Positions 16,666 through 25,064 of a stretch of DNA of 64,000 bases are shown in pieces. The stretch covers positions 1,302,001 to 1,366,000 of the forward strand of contig NZ_JAJEWM010000001.1 of the NCBI RefSeq assembly GCF_020687685.1, read 5' to 3'. Each line of letters starts with the position of its first letter. Positions within the stretch are counted from its first letter, which is position 1. A model generated the notes under the pieces. That model was not told the DNA's origin, searched no databases, and was given only the letters and a program-made list of their open reading frames with translations. Position numbers and translations under genes: made by a program. Origin of the DNA: Tessaracoccus sp. OS52. GTDB taxonomy: Bacteria > Actinomycetota > Actinomycetes > Propionibacteriales > Propionibacteriaceae.

Positions 16666-19029
16666 CTACCGTTCCTCTCTCAGGTGGGGAAGCTTCCAGC
16701 GGGGCTGGGGGGAGTTCGACGACCAGTCGATGATCGACCAGCTGCTGGACCGCGCAGCCCGCATGAGCCCGACGTCGGGATTCACCGCCACGGGGTTGCC
16801 CACCGCCCTCAGCATCGGCAGGTCGACGTGGCTGTCGGCGTAGGCGAAGGAGTTCGTGAGGTCGAGCTGGTGCAGCGCCGCGTAGTGGTTCAGCCACGCG
16901 GCCCGGGACTCGCCCACCATGGGGGGCGACGTCAGGTATCCCGTGCAGATCCCGTTGGCGTCGGTGGCCAGGTCTGCCGCGACGATCATGTCGAAGAGTC
17001 CCTCGAAGGGTCGGGTCAACGGGCGGATGACGCCGGTCATGAGGATCGTGGTGTGGCCGGCCTCCCGGTGCTCCCGGATCCGGCGGATCGCCTCCGGGGA
17101 CGTGCGGTCGAGGATGAAGGGTGAAAGGTGCTCCTCGACGAAGCGCTCCAGCTCCGCGAGGTCGGCGCCGGCGTAGCGACGATAGATCTGGCGCAGGAAC
17201 ACGCCCCTGTCCTTGCGTTCCGCGCCGATGTAGTTGGGCAACTGCCACAGGACCTTGGCGACCTCCCCGACGCGCTCCCCGAGGGACAGCTCGGGCAGCT
17301 TGAGCCACAGGTAGGACTCCACGACGTTGGTGGCCACCACCGTGCCGTCGAGGTCGAAGGCGGCGAGCACCGTGTCCTTCTGCGACGGCTTGAGGACCTT
17401 GTAGGTGGCCGAACGCTGGCTGCGACGCTTCCGGGCCGCCTCGAGCCGTCGTACCGGATCCGTGATGGCGGGGATGTGGACTTCTTCCATGTAGTGCGTC
17501 CAGTCCACCGTCCCGGAGTCGAATCCGAAAGAGGCCACGTCGTCGGGGTGGAGCGAGTTGTGGAGCGCCAGCGTGCAGTCGTCGACGAAGTGCACCTCCG
17601 ACTGCAGGTACTCGCCGTAGAGGCTCAGGTACTTGTTGAAGAAGTCCAGTTGCTTGGAGGTCCGGTCCAGCGCCGTCGCCGCAGCCCGCACCCGCTTGCC
17701 ACGGGGTGCGAAACTCAGCAGCTTGTTGCCGGCGGCCACGCCCTTCTCGGCGAACCAGAGCAGCCGCTCGATCGGTTCCGCGCCGGGGAACTTCCACTCG
17801 GCAAGCGGTACCGACCCCTGACCTTCGGTGTAGGGATGCTTCTCGAAGTAGCTGTGGACGTGCTCGTAGATGCCCCTGAAGGTGAGGGGATTCCTAGCGC
17901 CGGAGCTGCAGTGGTAGAACTCCGGCCTACCTACCTCCGGCTGGGTGGCGCAGACCGCGACGATGGCGTTGACCACGTAGTCACACGGGATGATGTCGAT
18001 CACCGCGTCAGGGGACGCGGGGACGTCGGGCAGCTGGCCACGGCCGTAGGCCAGGATCAGCGGATCGGCCATCTTGAAGCCCTCGATCCAGCCGGGGTAC
18101 GGATGGACCAGTGAGGATTCGACGATGGCGGGGCGCACTATGGAGACCTGCATGTCCCCGCCCAGGTCGGTCACGACGCGCTCCCCCATCGCCTTGGCGA
18201 AGGTGTAGACGTCGGTCCACCCCAGGGACCTGGCGCGCTCGGTACCCGCGGCCACCAGCTCCCGCGTGACCCATTCCTGGCGGCGACGCTCGGTGTCCTC
18301 CGACGTGGTCAGGTAGCCGGCGCGGCGGTGCAGCCGTTCGGCCTCCTTGCGGAGCTCGGCCAGCTGCTCCGATGTCCGCGAGCGGGTCTCGAGGTGCTCC
18401 TTCATGGCCATCGCCGCCCGGGTCTCCTCCTCGTAGTCCACGTCGTGGACATGGGGAGCCTCGGGGATGGCGCCACGCCGGCGACCCGCCGTGTACGCCG
18501 TCGAGATGTGCACGTAGTACGGCACCCGCTCCAGGTTCCCATCGGCGTCGCTGCAGGACTCGCGGAACCGCTCCAGCAGCGCCTTGGTGCCGATGACGTT
18601 GGTCATGAAGGCCTGGTCGATTGGCGGGTCGAAGGAGACGTCACCCGCACAGTGGACGAGGATGTCGATGTCGCGGGGCAGCTCCGGCACGTTCGGAAGA
18701 TCTCCCTCGATCACCTCCACCCGGGCGGACATGAGGGCCTCGACGGATCCGGCGGCTTCCACCACCGGCTTGAAGATCTTCTTCTTCAGCAGGCTCGCAA
18801 CCCGCTCCTCGGCGGTGACCGAGCCCTTCCTGCGAACGAGCACACCGGTGCGCACGTCAGGACATTCGACCAGGAACTTCCACAGCATCTGCTCGCCGAT
18901 GAAGCCAGTGACACCCGTCATCACGATCTTCTTGCCGGCCAGCAACTCCGCGATCCGGCCCTGGAGCAGTGGCGGGGTGTGGACGGTCGTGGCTGGGACG
19001 CCGAAGGTGTTCATCGGGGCCCGTGCCAT
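16666..19029 (-). CDS. fatty acyl-CoA reductase (SDR) fused to HAD-IB phosphatase
   Basis: The 787 residues carry two enzymes. The N-terminal half is an extended SDR of the male-sterility/fatty-acyl-reductase type, with NAD(P) motif TGVTGFIG (38-45) and catalytic Y275xxxK279 (YTFAK). The C-terminal third is a HAD subfamily IB phosphatase with nucleophile motif DLDGT (559-563), motif II-like ILMTG (662-666) and acidic motif ADSHVDLPML (731-740). A reduction of an acyl thioester plus removal of a phosphate from a lipid intermediate is plausible. The ATG at 19029 overlaps the hisA stop by one base; an upstream extension to 19203 lies inside hisA and was rejected. Mycobacterial PlsC carries a HAD-acyltransferase fusion, so HAD partners of lipid enzymes are known. 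Confidence 0.85.
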   Translation of the reverse strand: MARAPMNTFGVPATTVHTPPLLQGRIAELLAGKKIVMTGVTGFIGEQMLWKFLVECPDVRTGVLVRRKGSVTAEERVASLLKKKIFKPVVEAAGSVEALMSARVEVIEGDLPNVPELPRDIDILVHCAGDVSFDPPIDQAFMTNVIGTKALLERFRESCSDADGNLERVPYYVHISTAYTAGRRRGAIPEAPHVHDVDYEEETRAAMAMKEHLETRSRTSEQLAELRKEAERLHRRAGYLTTSEDTERRRQEWVTRELVAAGTERARSLGWTDVYTFAKAMGERVVTDLGGDMQVSIVRPAIVESSLVHPYPGWIEGFKMADPLILAYGRGQLPDVPASPDAVIDIIPCDYVVNAIVAVCATQPEVGRPEFYHCSSGARNPLTFRGIYEHVHSYFEKHPYTEGQGSVPLAEWKFPGAEPIERLLWFAEKGVAAGNKLLSFAPRGKRVRAAATALDRTSKQLDFFNKYLSLYGEYLQSEVHFVDDCTLALHNSLHPDDVASFGFDSGTVDWTHYMEEVHIPAITDPVRRLEAARKRRSQRSATYKVLKPSQKDTVLAAFDLDGTVVATNVVESYLWLKLPELSLGERVGEVAKVLWQLPNYIGAERKDRGVFLRQIYRRYAGADLAELERFVEEHLSPFILDRTSPEAIRRIREHREAGHTTILMTGVIRPLTRPFEGLFDMIVAADLATDANGICTGYLTSPPMVGESRAAWLNHYAALHQLDLTNSFAYADSHVDLPMLRAVGNPVAVNPDVGLMRAARSSSWSIIDWSSNSPQPRWKLPHLREER

Positions 19030-19757
19030 CAGGGTCTCCCGGCGACGTCGAGGGCCTCGGGCAGGGAGAAGTTGCCCAGGTAGAGGGCGGTTCCGATGAT
19101 CGCGCCCTCCACCCCGACGGGCACCAGTTCCCGGAGTCGCCGCAGGTCCTCCAGGGAAGAGATTCCGCCGGAGGCGATCACCGCCGCGGACGTTCGGGCG
19201 CACACCGCACGCAGCAGGTCGAGGTTCGGCCCCGTCAGCATGCCGTCGGAGTTGACGTCGGTGACCACGAACCGCTCACAACCCGCCGCCGAGAGCCTGT
19301 CCAGCGTCTCCTGCCAGGGGCCACCCTCGCGCGTCCAGCCCCGGGCGGCGAGGTTCTCCCCACGCACGTCGAGACCGATGGCGATCCGGTCGCCGTGCTC
19401 GGCGATGATGCGCTCGCACCACTCGGGCTGCTCGAGCGCGGCTGTGCCGATGTTGACCCTTCGGCACCCCGTCTCCAGCGCCCGGGTGAGGGAGGCGTCG
19501 TCACGGATGCCGCCGGAGAGCTCCACCTGCACGTCCAGGTCCGAGATGATCCCACGCAGGAGGTCGGCGTTCGAGCCGCGCCCGAACGCGGCGTCGAGGT
19601 CCACCAGGTGGATCCACTCGGCGCCCTGCGACTGCCAGCGCATCGCGGCGGCGAGGGGATCGCCGAACTCCTTCTGGGTGCCGGCCACCCCCTGGACCAA
19701 CTGGACGGCTTGGCCGTTCTGGACGTCGACGGCGGGCAACAACTGCAAGGCTTCCAC
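19029..19757 (-). CDS. hisA: phosphoribosyl isomerase HisA/PriA
   Basis: The enzyme isomerizes ProFAR to PRFAR in histidine synthesis. In actinobacteria lacking trpF the PriA form also does the TrpF step. The 242 residues from the GTG at 19757 give [18 protein letters not shown], matching PriA starts. The (beta-alpha)8 barrel shows [32 protein letters not shown] and [12 protein letters not shown], close to mycobacterial PriA. A TAGGGT hexamer 8 bases before the GTG suggests a leaderless transcript; a frame reaching 19835 has no better start. No trpF is present in this window, consistent with dual function but not proof. Confidence 0.93.
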   Translation of the reverse strand: MEALQLLPAVDVQNGQAVQLVQGVAGTQKEFGDPLAAAMRWQSQGAEWIHLVDLDAAFGRGSNADLLRGIISDLDVQVELSGGIRDDASLTRALETGCRRVNIGTAALEQPEWCERIIAEHGDRIAIGLDVRGENLAARGWTREGGPWQETLDRLSAAGCERFVVTDVNSDGMLTGPNLDLLRAVCARTSAAVIASGGISSLEDLRRLRELVPVGVEGAIIGTALYLGNFSLPEALDVAGRP

Positions 19758-19765
19758 GACCGCCA

Positions 19766-19771
19766 ACCCTA
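19766..19771 (-). promoter_or_regulatory. putative leaderless -10 element of hisA
   Basis: TAGGGT lies 8 bases before the GTG at 19757 on the minus strand. If used, it drives hisA, the acyl-reductase/HAD, LarA-like and acyltransferase genes as one unit. Confidence 0.45.
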
Positions 19772-19863
19772 TCCGACTCTGCAGCAAAGTCCGGCCCATC
19801 TGTCGGCCTGCGGAGTTCAAAGCGGGCGCGCCCACACTTCATTGTGAAAATGCCCCGAAGGTG

Positions 19864-19893
19864 TTGACGTCTGAACCCCTGACCTCCTAGCCT
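19864..19893 (+). promoter_or_regulatory. consensus promoter of the leader ORF and 81-residue protein
   Basis: TTGACG (19864-19869) and TAGCCT (19888-19893) are separated by 18 bases, a good primary-sigma promoter. A start near 19900 would give a leader ORF with a 30-base untranslated region. It is one of the few promoters in this window with a convincing -35. Confidence 0.65.
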
Positions 19894-19914
19894 TTACTGC
19901 GGCAAGTGATATTC

Positions 19915-19965
19915 GAGAGGAGGCCCCTGACGATGATTTATCTGCGACGACGCGTCGGCCTCCTC
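19915..19965 (+). promoter_or_regulatory. RNA hairpin masking the leader ORF ribosome-binding site
   Basis: GAGGAGGCC (19917-19925), which contains the Shine-Dalgarno sequence, is perfectly complementary over 9 bases to GGCCTCCTC (19957-19965), the part of the leader ORF spanning codons 9-11. The loop holds the ATG and codons 1-8. The pairing would hide the ribosome-binding site until opened by a ribosome, heat or a factor. Confidence 0.6.
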
Positions 19966-19977
19966 AACGCTGCCTGA
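19933..19977 (+). CDS. 14-residue leader peptide
   Basis: The short frame MIYLRRRVGLLNAA begins with ATG, and GAGAGGAGG (19915-19923), an excellent ribosome-binding site, lies 9 bases upstream. It follows a consensus promoter and lies 183 bases before the GTG of the 81-residue protein on the same strand. The three consecutive Arg codons (CGA CGA CGC) include CGA, which is usually rare in high-GC actinobacteria and could slow ribosomes. Its likely role is regulation of the downstream gene by translation of the leader. Whether it is translated is not shown by sequence alone. I do not recognise a known leader peptide. Confidence 0.6.
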   Translation: MIYLRRRVGLLNAA

Positions 19978-20040
19978 CATCTGCGGCCATCGCCCAGAAG
20001 CGGCCCTGAGGACACGGTCCCGGCCCCATCTCCTGCTAGT

Positions 20041-20052
20041 GCTCACGTGAGC
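20041..20052. repeat. 12-base perfect palindrome with CACGTG core
   Basis: GCTCACGTGAGC is its own reverse complement. It could be a dimeric regulator site or a small RNA hairpin in the leader. It is not followed by a T tract, so a terminator is unlikely. Confidence 0.5.
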
Positions 20053-20112
20053 TGAGCCTTTCGTCTGCTTGCTCTCCCCTTCCAGCCGCGCTGCGGCACG
20101 GCTTTCAAACCT

Positions 20113-20140
20113 GCCTCCATTCAGAGGCGGGCCAGCCTCT
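20113..20140 (+). promoter_or_regulatory. mutually exclusive stems before the 81-residue gene
   Basis: GCCTC (20113-20117) can pair with GAGGC (20124-20128). Alternatively AGAGGC (20123-20128) pairs with GCCTCT (20135-20140), a 6-base-pair stem with a 6-base loop. Only one can form at a time, the usual logic of an attenuator or translational switch; the second stem sits just before the weak ribosome-binding site. Confidence 0.5.
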
Positions 20141-20160
20141 CACCAGGAACGAGACAGATC

Positions 20161-20406
20161 GTGAACACCATGATTGCGCCGCAGCGCCCCGCCCCAAGCG
20201 CGGAGCCATTGCGGATCGAGCACCTCCATCCCCGCGCGACCAGACTGGAACGGCTGGCGATGCGGGTGGGGATGTGGCTGCTCATCTGGAGCACCCGGCC
20301 GCTGCCGGACCAGGATCGGGAACGCTCGGACTTCGAGCTCGACCGCGAGCGGGAACTGCGGGAGCGCTCCTACCTCCGCAACGCGTCCCTGATCCGCCAA
20401 TTCTGA
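20161..20406 (+). CDS. small single-pass membrane protein, 81 residues
   Basis: I do not recognise this protein. A Pro/Ala-rich N-terminus with several Arg and His residues is followed by one short hydrophobic segment (LAMRVGMWLLIWS, about 32-44). A highly charged helix (DRERSDFELDRERELRERS) and RNASLIRQF finish it. By the positive-inside rule the ends are hard to assign because both sides are basic. The start is GTG at 20161 with a weak AGGA 12 bases upstream; an ATG at 20170 is the alternative. It is alone on the plus strand between minus-strand his genes and is preceded by an elaborate leader, so its synthesis appears to be controlled after transcription. Confidence 0.65.
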   Translation: MNTMIAPQRPAPSAEPLRIEHLHPRATRLERLAMRVGMWLLIWSTRPLPDQDRERSDFELDRERELRERSYLRNASLIRQF

Positions 20407-20427
20407 ATCCTTGGGCCGACCCTTTGC

Positions 20428-21360
20428 TCAGCTGCGAGAGACGAAGTGCTGGGCCACCATGGCGATTGCCGCGACCACGGCCGCGGTGAGCGGGACGAGG
20501 AACGCCACGGCTGGCAGGGTCAGGGCGGAGATGAAGACCCGGACCCCCTGGTCCAGCATCTCCCCCCTGTCCCCCGCCAGTACCCGGCTGCCGGCAGCGG
20601 ACTGGATGGCCGTGATCAGCGGCGGTACGACCCAAGTCAGCAGCACCACCGCGAGCGCAGCCGCTGCCTGCCGCCAGGTCTCGAGTCCGGCCCAGGCGAT
20701 GGCGAGTCCCACGAGGATCGGAGGTACCCAGCGCGCGGCGACGCCCACGAGGAGAACCAGCGTGGTCGGCGGAACACCGTCTGGCAACTGCACCCACGCA
20801 GTCAGCCAAGGACCCAGCGCCAGCGCACCCATGGCCAGGCCCACCAGGGCGCCCGCCCTGGGAGCCATGGCCGTCAACAGGAAGGCCAACAGGCCGACCA
20901 GTACCGACAGCACGGCCACGGAGTCCAGTGCCAGCAGGTAGAGGGCGGACTCCTGTCTGTCCTGCAGTCCCGCCTGGACGACGAGGGTGGTCTGGACGAG
21001 CGCGGTGAGCTGCACGACCAGGACCCCCGCCAGCAGGAGGGGCAGTCCCTGTGCGGGCATGCGACGGCGCAGGTTGCGGCCGACGAGTCCGGCGACGGCG
21101 GAGCCGGTGACCAGCAGGCCGATGATCGTGGTCAGCTCGTACTGGCTGAACGGCAGCAGGGCGACTGGCATCGCCTCGGCAGCCGGCTCACCGCGCCACA
21201 GGTCCTGGATTGGGAGGCGTGCCCCGGTCACCAGCCAGGGCAGCAGTCCGAGGACGGCTGCTGCGATGCCCACCAGCATGCAGGCCAAGCCCGTGACAGG
21301 TCGACTCCTGCCCCTGGTGTCGGTGTCGTTGTCGTCAATCGTTCGCGCCTCGTTGCGCAT
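20428..21360 (-). CDS. polytopic membrane protein of unknown function
   Basis: The 310 residues from the ATG at 21360 contain about eight hydrophobic helices starting at GLACMLVGIAAAVLGLLPW. The N-terminal 25 residues are hydrophilic and acidic/basic. GGGGAAGGGG lies just before this ATG, so I preferred it to the GTG at 21393. It lies 67 bases after hisH and before the divergent leader region on the same strand as the his genes. I recognise no family; a role linked to histidine is only positional. It is convergent with the 81-residue gene, 21 bases apart. Confidence 0.7.
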   Translation of the reverse strand: MRNEARTIDDNDTDTRGRSRPVTGLACMLVGIAAAVLGLLPWLVTGARLPIQDLWRGEPAAEAMPVALLPFSQYELTTIIGLLVTGSAVAGLVGRNLRRRMPAQGLPLLLAGVLVVQLTALVQTTLVVQAGLQDRQESALYLLALDSVAVLSVLVGLLAFLLTAMAPRAGALVGLAMGALALGPWLTAWVQLPDGVPPTTLVLLVGVAARWVPPILVGLAIAWAGLETWRQAAAALAVVLLTWVVPPLITAIQSAAGSRVLAGDRGEMLDQGVRVFISALTLPAVAFLVPLTAAVVAAIAMVAQHFVSRS

Positions 21361-21427
21361 TGGTGCCCCTTCCCCCAAAGACCAATGTGCCACACAAAAT
21401 AGCGCTACCAGTGCTTGTTGCGCACGC

Positions 21428-22027
21428 TCAGCCCAGGCTTAGCCAGTTGCGCAGCAACGCCGCGCCGGCCGCACCGGACTTCTCGGGGTGGAACTGGGTG
21501 CTGGAGACCAGGCCACGCTCGACGGCGGCCACGAAGACGGACTCCTCGTGCTGGGCGGTGGTGACAACCGCCTCGGGGGGCGGCGTCAGGGCGGCGTAGG
21601 AGTGGACGAAGTAGAAGCGTTCCGACTCCAGACCGCGAAACAGGCTCGAACCCTCGGGCACGTCGACGGTGTTCCAGCCCATGTGCGGCAGCCGGGCGGC
21701 GGGCACCTGGTCCACGCTTCCGGGATAGATGCCCAGGCCCGTCGAGGCGACACCGTGCTCCGTGCCGCTCTCGAAGAACACCTGGTGACCTACGCAGATC
21801 CCGAGAAGGGGCCGCTCGGCGGCGAGCCACTCCCCCACGAGTTCCCGGCCACCGGCCGCCTCGAGCCCGGCCATGCAGGCTGCGAACGCTCCGACCCCCG
21901 GCACCACCAGGGCATCCTGCCGGCGCAACTCATCGAGGTCAGGCGTGACCACCACGTCGGCACCTGCCGCGCGGAGCGCCTGGGCGGCGGAGTGGAGGTT
22001 GCCCGACCCGTAGTCGAGCAGGCCCAC
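21428..22027 (-). CDS. hisH: imidazole glycerol phosphate synthase glutaminase subunit HisH
   Basis: HisH hydrolyses glutamine and channels ammonia to HisF. The 199 residues start at a GTG (VGLLDYGSGNL). The class I amidotransferase triad is visible: the nucleophile Cys in LLGICVGHQVFF at about 78, and His/Glu in TQFHPEKSG near the end. It follows hisB with a 14-base gap. Its partner hisF is not in this window, and hisA is separated from it by about 1.7 kb. Confidence 0.96.
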   Translation of the reverse strand: MGLLDYGSGNLHSAAQALRAAGADVVVTPDLDELRRQDALVVPGVGAFAACMAGLEAAGGRELVGEWLAAERPLLGICVGHQVFFESGTEHGVASTGLGIYPGSVDQVPAARLPHMGWNTVDVPEGSSLFRGLESERFYFVHSYAALTPPPEAVVTTAQHEESVFVAAVERGLVSSTQFHPEKSGAAGAALLRNWLSLG

Positions 22028-22041
22028 GCGCCTCGGCCCGC

Positions 22042-22650
22042 TCAGAGCGCGCCCTTGGTGCTCGGGACGCCCTGCTGACGGGGGTCGATCTCAACCGCGG
22101 TGCGCAGCGCCCGGGCGAGCGCCTTGAACTGGGCCTCGACGATGTGGTGTGGGTCCCGGCCAGCCAGGAGCCTGAGGTGGACGCAGAGTCCGGCATTCAG
22201 GGCCAGGGACTCGACGACGTGATAGGTCATGGATCCCGCGTACGGGACGCCGGAGCCGCCGATCAATGCGTAGACCTGACCCTCGGGCTCCCCCTCGCAG
22301 ACGACGTACGGGCGCCCGGCGACGTCCACGACGCAGGAGGCCAGGGCCTCATCGAGCGGGACCATGGCGTCCCCGTAACGGCGGATGCCCGACTTGTCCC
22401 CGAGTGCCTCACCGATGGCCTGGCCAAGGACGATGGCGGTGTCCTCGACGGTGTGGTGTCCGTCGATGTGGAGGTCGCCAGAGGCCTCCACCTCGATGTC
22501 GATCAGCGAGTGCTTGCTCAGCGCGGTGAGCATGTGGTCGTAGAAGCCGACGCCCGTGGAGATGCTTGAGCGGCCGGTGCCGTCAAGGTCGATGCTGACC
22601 CTGATGGAGGACTCCTTCGTGGAGCGTTCCTTCGAGGCGGTGCGGTTCAT
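22042..22650 (-). CDS. hisB: imidazoleglycerol-phosphate dehydratase
   Basis: The enzyme carries out the dehydration step of histidine synthesis. From the ATG at 22650 it has 202 residues. Metal-binding His motifs are seen as [30 protein letters not shown] and [17 protein letters not shown]. The start overlaps the hisC stop by 4 bases (ATGA). An in-frame extension to 22899 is Arg/Gly-rich and lies in hisC, so it was rejected. It is the monofunctional dehydratase form without a phosphatase domain. Confidence 0.97.
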   Translation of the reverse strand: MNRTASKERSTKESSIRVSIDLDGTGRSSISTGVGFYDHMLTALSKHSLIDIEVEASGDLHIDGHHTVEDTAIVLGQAIGEALGDKSGIRRYGDAMVPLDEALASCVVDVAGRPYVVCEGEPEGQVYALIGGSGVPYAGSMTYHVVESLALNAGLCVHLRLLAGRDPHHIVEAQFKALARALRTAVEIDPRQQGVPSTKGAL

Positions 22651-23756
22651 TGCGGGCTTCCTTCCAGCTTCGGTGCGACAGCTACGAGGGCCTCGCGCAG
22701 GGCGGCCATCTCCTCGGGAGTGCCGGCCGACGCCCGCAGGTAGCCGTCGGGTCCAGTCTCGCGGATCAGCACGCCCCGGTCCAACAGGGCCTGCCAGACG
22801 GCGTGGCGGTCGGCGAACCGGCCGAACAGCACGAAATTGGCATCCGATTCGACGACGTCGTAGCCCTGCTCGCGCAGCCAGCCTTGCAGGGCCCGGCATT
22901 CGGCGGCGAGCTCGTGCACGCGGGACAGCAGCTCCTCGCTATGGGCGAGCGCGACCCGGGCCACCGCCTGGGTCTGGGCGCTCAGGTGGTAGGGCAACCG
23001 GACGATCCGGCAGGCGTCGACCACCGCCGGGTGGGCGGCCAGGTAACCGACGCGGCCGCCGGCCAGCGCGAAGGCCTTGCTCATGGTGCGGGAAACCACC
23101 AACCTGTCGAACCGTGCCAGCAGGGAGAGCGCCGAAGGCTGGCTGGAGAACTCCTGGTAGGCCTCGTCCACGACGATGATCGCGTCGGTGCTGCGGCACA
23201 CCTCCTCGATCACCTCCAGCGAACAGCTGGTGCCGGTGGGGTTGTTGGGGGTGGTGATCAGCACGACGGTGGGCTCGTGCTCGGCGATGGCTTCCAGGAT
23301 CAGGGGCGCGTCGAGGGTGTGGTCCGGCCTGCGGGGCACCGTGACGTAGCCCGTGCAGGTGTTGCGGGCGTACTCGGGGTACATGGAGTACGTCGGCGTG
23401 AACGTGAGCACGCTCCGGCCAGGCCCACCGAAAGCGGTGAGCAGGTGGGTCATCACCTCGTTCGAGCCGTTCGCCGCCCAGATGTTCTCTGCGCCCAGTC
23501 CATGGCCCAGATAGCCGGCCAGGTCCCGACGGAGTTCGAGGGCCTCGCGCTCCGGGTACCGGTTCAGCGTCCCGGCGGCCTCGACGACGGCGTCGGCCAT
23601 CTCCCGCCGCACCGCCTCGGAGGGCGGGTAGGGGTTCTCGTTCACGTTGAGCACGACGGGCACCACCAGTTGCGGCGCACCGTAGGGTTCGGCACCGACG
23701 AGATCGGCGCGCAGCGGGAGATCGGACAGACCCCGGATCCGACTGCCCGGGCTCAC
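22647..23756 (-). CDS. hisC: histidinol-phosphate aminotransferase
   Basis: This PLP aminotransferase makes histidinol phosphate from imidazole acetol phosphate. The 369 residues start at a GTG that overlaps the hisD stop by 4 bases. Fold-type I features are clear: [10 protein letters not shown] near the start, [19 protein letters not shown], and the PLP lysine in [17 protein letters not shown]. The longer frame up to 23924 lies in hisD and was rejected. Confidence 0.96.
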   Translation of the reverse strand: MSPGSRIRGLSDLPLRADLVGAEPYGAPQLVVPVVLNVNENPYPPSEAVRREMADAVVEAAGTLNRYPEREALELRRDLAGYLGHGLGAENIWAANGSNEVMTHLLTAFGGPGRSVLTFTPTYSMYPEYARNTCTGYVTVPRRPDHTLDAPLILEAIAEHEPTVVLITTPNNPTGTSCSLEVIEEVCRSTDAIIVVDEAYQEFSSQPSALSLLARFDRLVVSRTMSKAFALAGGRVGYLAAHPAVVDACRIVRLPYHLSAQTQAVARVALAHSEELLSRVHELAAECRALQGWLREQGYDVVESDANFVLFGRFADRHAVWQALLDRGVLIRETGPDGYLRASAGTPEEMAALREALVAVAPKLEGSPQ

Positions 23757-25054
23757 CTCGGGCGCCTGACCGTGATGGCGGCCGCGTGACCGGGCAGGTC
23801 CTCGGCTGCGGCGAAGCGTTCGACGCCGTCTGCCACCTGCAGCAGTCCGTGCTCGGTGTAGTTGATCACGTGGACGGTCCGCATGAAGCTGCGGACGGTG
23901 AGGCCCGAGCTGTGGCAGGCGCAACCGGCGGTGGGAAGCACGTGGGTGGACCCGGCGGAGTAGTCCCCGAGACTCACCGGCGAGTAGTCGCCGACGAAAA
24001 TGGCGCCGGCGTTACGAATCCGGCGTGCGACCGACTCCGCAGCTGCCGTCTGGATCTCAAGGTGCTCGGCCCCGTACGCGTCGGCGACGGCGATGGCCTG
24101 GCCTTCGTCGCGCACGAGGACGACGGCGCTCTGCTTGCCGCCCAGCGAGGTCCGGATGCGCTCCGCGTGCTTGGTCGCGGCCACCTGCGCCTCCAGTTCA
24201 CCGTGAACGGCACGCGCCAGGTCCGGAGAGTCGGTGATCAGTACGGCCGCCGCCATCGGGTCGTGCTCGGCCTGGGAGATGAGGTCCGCAGCCACGAAGT
24301 CTGGCCGAGCGGTGGAGTCGGCGATGATCGCGATCTCCGTGGGCCCCGCCTCGGAGTCGATTCCCACCACGCCGCGGAGCAGCCGCTTGGCCGCCACCAC
24401 GTAGATGTTGCCGGGACCCGTGACGAGCGAGACCGGTTCACACAGCCCCGGGACGCCGTGCGCGAACATGGCCACCGCCTGGGCGCCACCGACGGCGTAG
24501 ACCTCATCCACGCCGAGCATGTGGCACAGCGCCAGGATGTTGGGATGCGGCCACCCACCGAACTCCGACTGGGGCGGTGAGGCCACGGCGATGCTGCCGA
24601 CCCCGGCCACCTGGGCCGGTACCACGTTCATGATGACGCTCGAGGCCAGCGGCGCGAGACCGCCGGGCACGTAGAGGCCGACGCGGTCCACCGGGATGTT
24701 GCGCAGGCCGACGCTGGCGCCGTCGCCGAGGTGGGCCGGCGTCGGGTTGGTGTCGCGCTCGAGTTCCTCGGCCACCTGCCGACGGCGCCGCACGGACTCC
24801 GCGAACGCGGCCGCCAACTCGGTATCAAGCTCTTCGGCGCACTTCTCGAGAACGGCCGCCGGGACGCGGAACGAGTCCGGCACCACGTGGTCGAACCTGG
24901 CCGAGTACTCCGCCAGCGCGGCCTCGCCCCTGGCGTGGACGTCGTCGCAGATGGGACGGACCACCTCCAGCGCGGCCTCGACGTTGAAGTCGGCGCGCGG
25001 CAGGTGGGCCCGGTAGTCGGCGGCCACTCCGGTCAGGTCAACGGTTCTCAGCAC
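23753..25054 (-). CDS. hisD: histidinol dehydrogenase
   Basis: HisD oxidizes histidinol to histidine, the last two steps of the pathway. The 433-residue protein shows GLYVPGG, the NAD/substrate segment [15 protein letters not shown] (here [18 protein letters not shown]), EAGPTEI, and the metal/substrate region [10 protein letters not shown] near the C-terminus. It is the first his gene of the cluster, 10 bases after the membrane-protein gene that follows dnaE. I see no T-box or leader, so it is probably read through from dnaE. Confidence 0.97.
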   Translation of the reverse strand: MLRTVDLTGVAADYRAHLPRADFNVEAALEVVRPICDDVHARGEAALAEYSARFDHVVPDSFRVPAAVLEKCAEELDTELAAAFAESVRRRRQVAEELERDTNPTPAHLGDGASVGLRNIPVDRVGLYVPGGLAPLASSVIMNVVPAQVAGVGSIAVASPPQSEFGGWPHPNILALCHMLGVDEVYAVGGAQAVAMFAHGVPGLCEPVSLVTGPGNIYVVAAKRLLRGVVGIDSEAGPTEIAIIADSTARPDFVAADLISQAEHDPMAAAVLITDSPDLARAVHGELEAQVAATKHAERIRTSLGGKQSAVVLVRDEGQAIAVADAYGAEHLEIQTAAAESVARRIRNAGAIFVGDYSPVSLGDYSAGSTHVLPTAGCACHSSGLTVRSFMRTVHVINYTEHGLLQVADGVERFAAAEDLPGHAAAITVRRPR

Positions 25055-25064
25055 GCAGGGAATT

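Larger units (their letters stand above)
19978..20160 (+). other. untranslated leader between the 14-codon ORF and the 81-residue gene
   Basis: This 183-base region has no gene that I can support. It contains a 12-base palindrome at 20041-20052 and three GAGGC/GCCTC elements at 20113-20140 that can pair in two exclusive ways. A weak AGGA (20145-20148) lies 12 bases before the next GTG. Confidence 0.55.

Noticed and set aside
16666..19029. Carboxylic-acid reductase (CAR)
   Set aside because: No adenylation or phosphopantetheine domain precedes the reductase. It is the stand-alone acyl-reductase type fused to HAD.
22651..22899. In-frame extension of hisB
   Set aside because: It overlaps hisC and is Arg-rich. 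The ATG at 22650 gives a 4-base overlap and normal length.
25055..25064. T-box or attenuator before hisD
   Set aside because: Only 10 bases separate it from the previous gene, which leaves no room for a leader.
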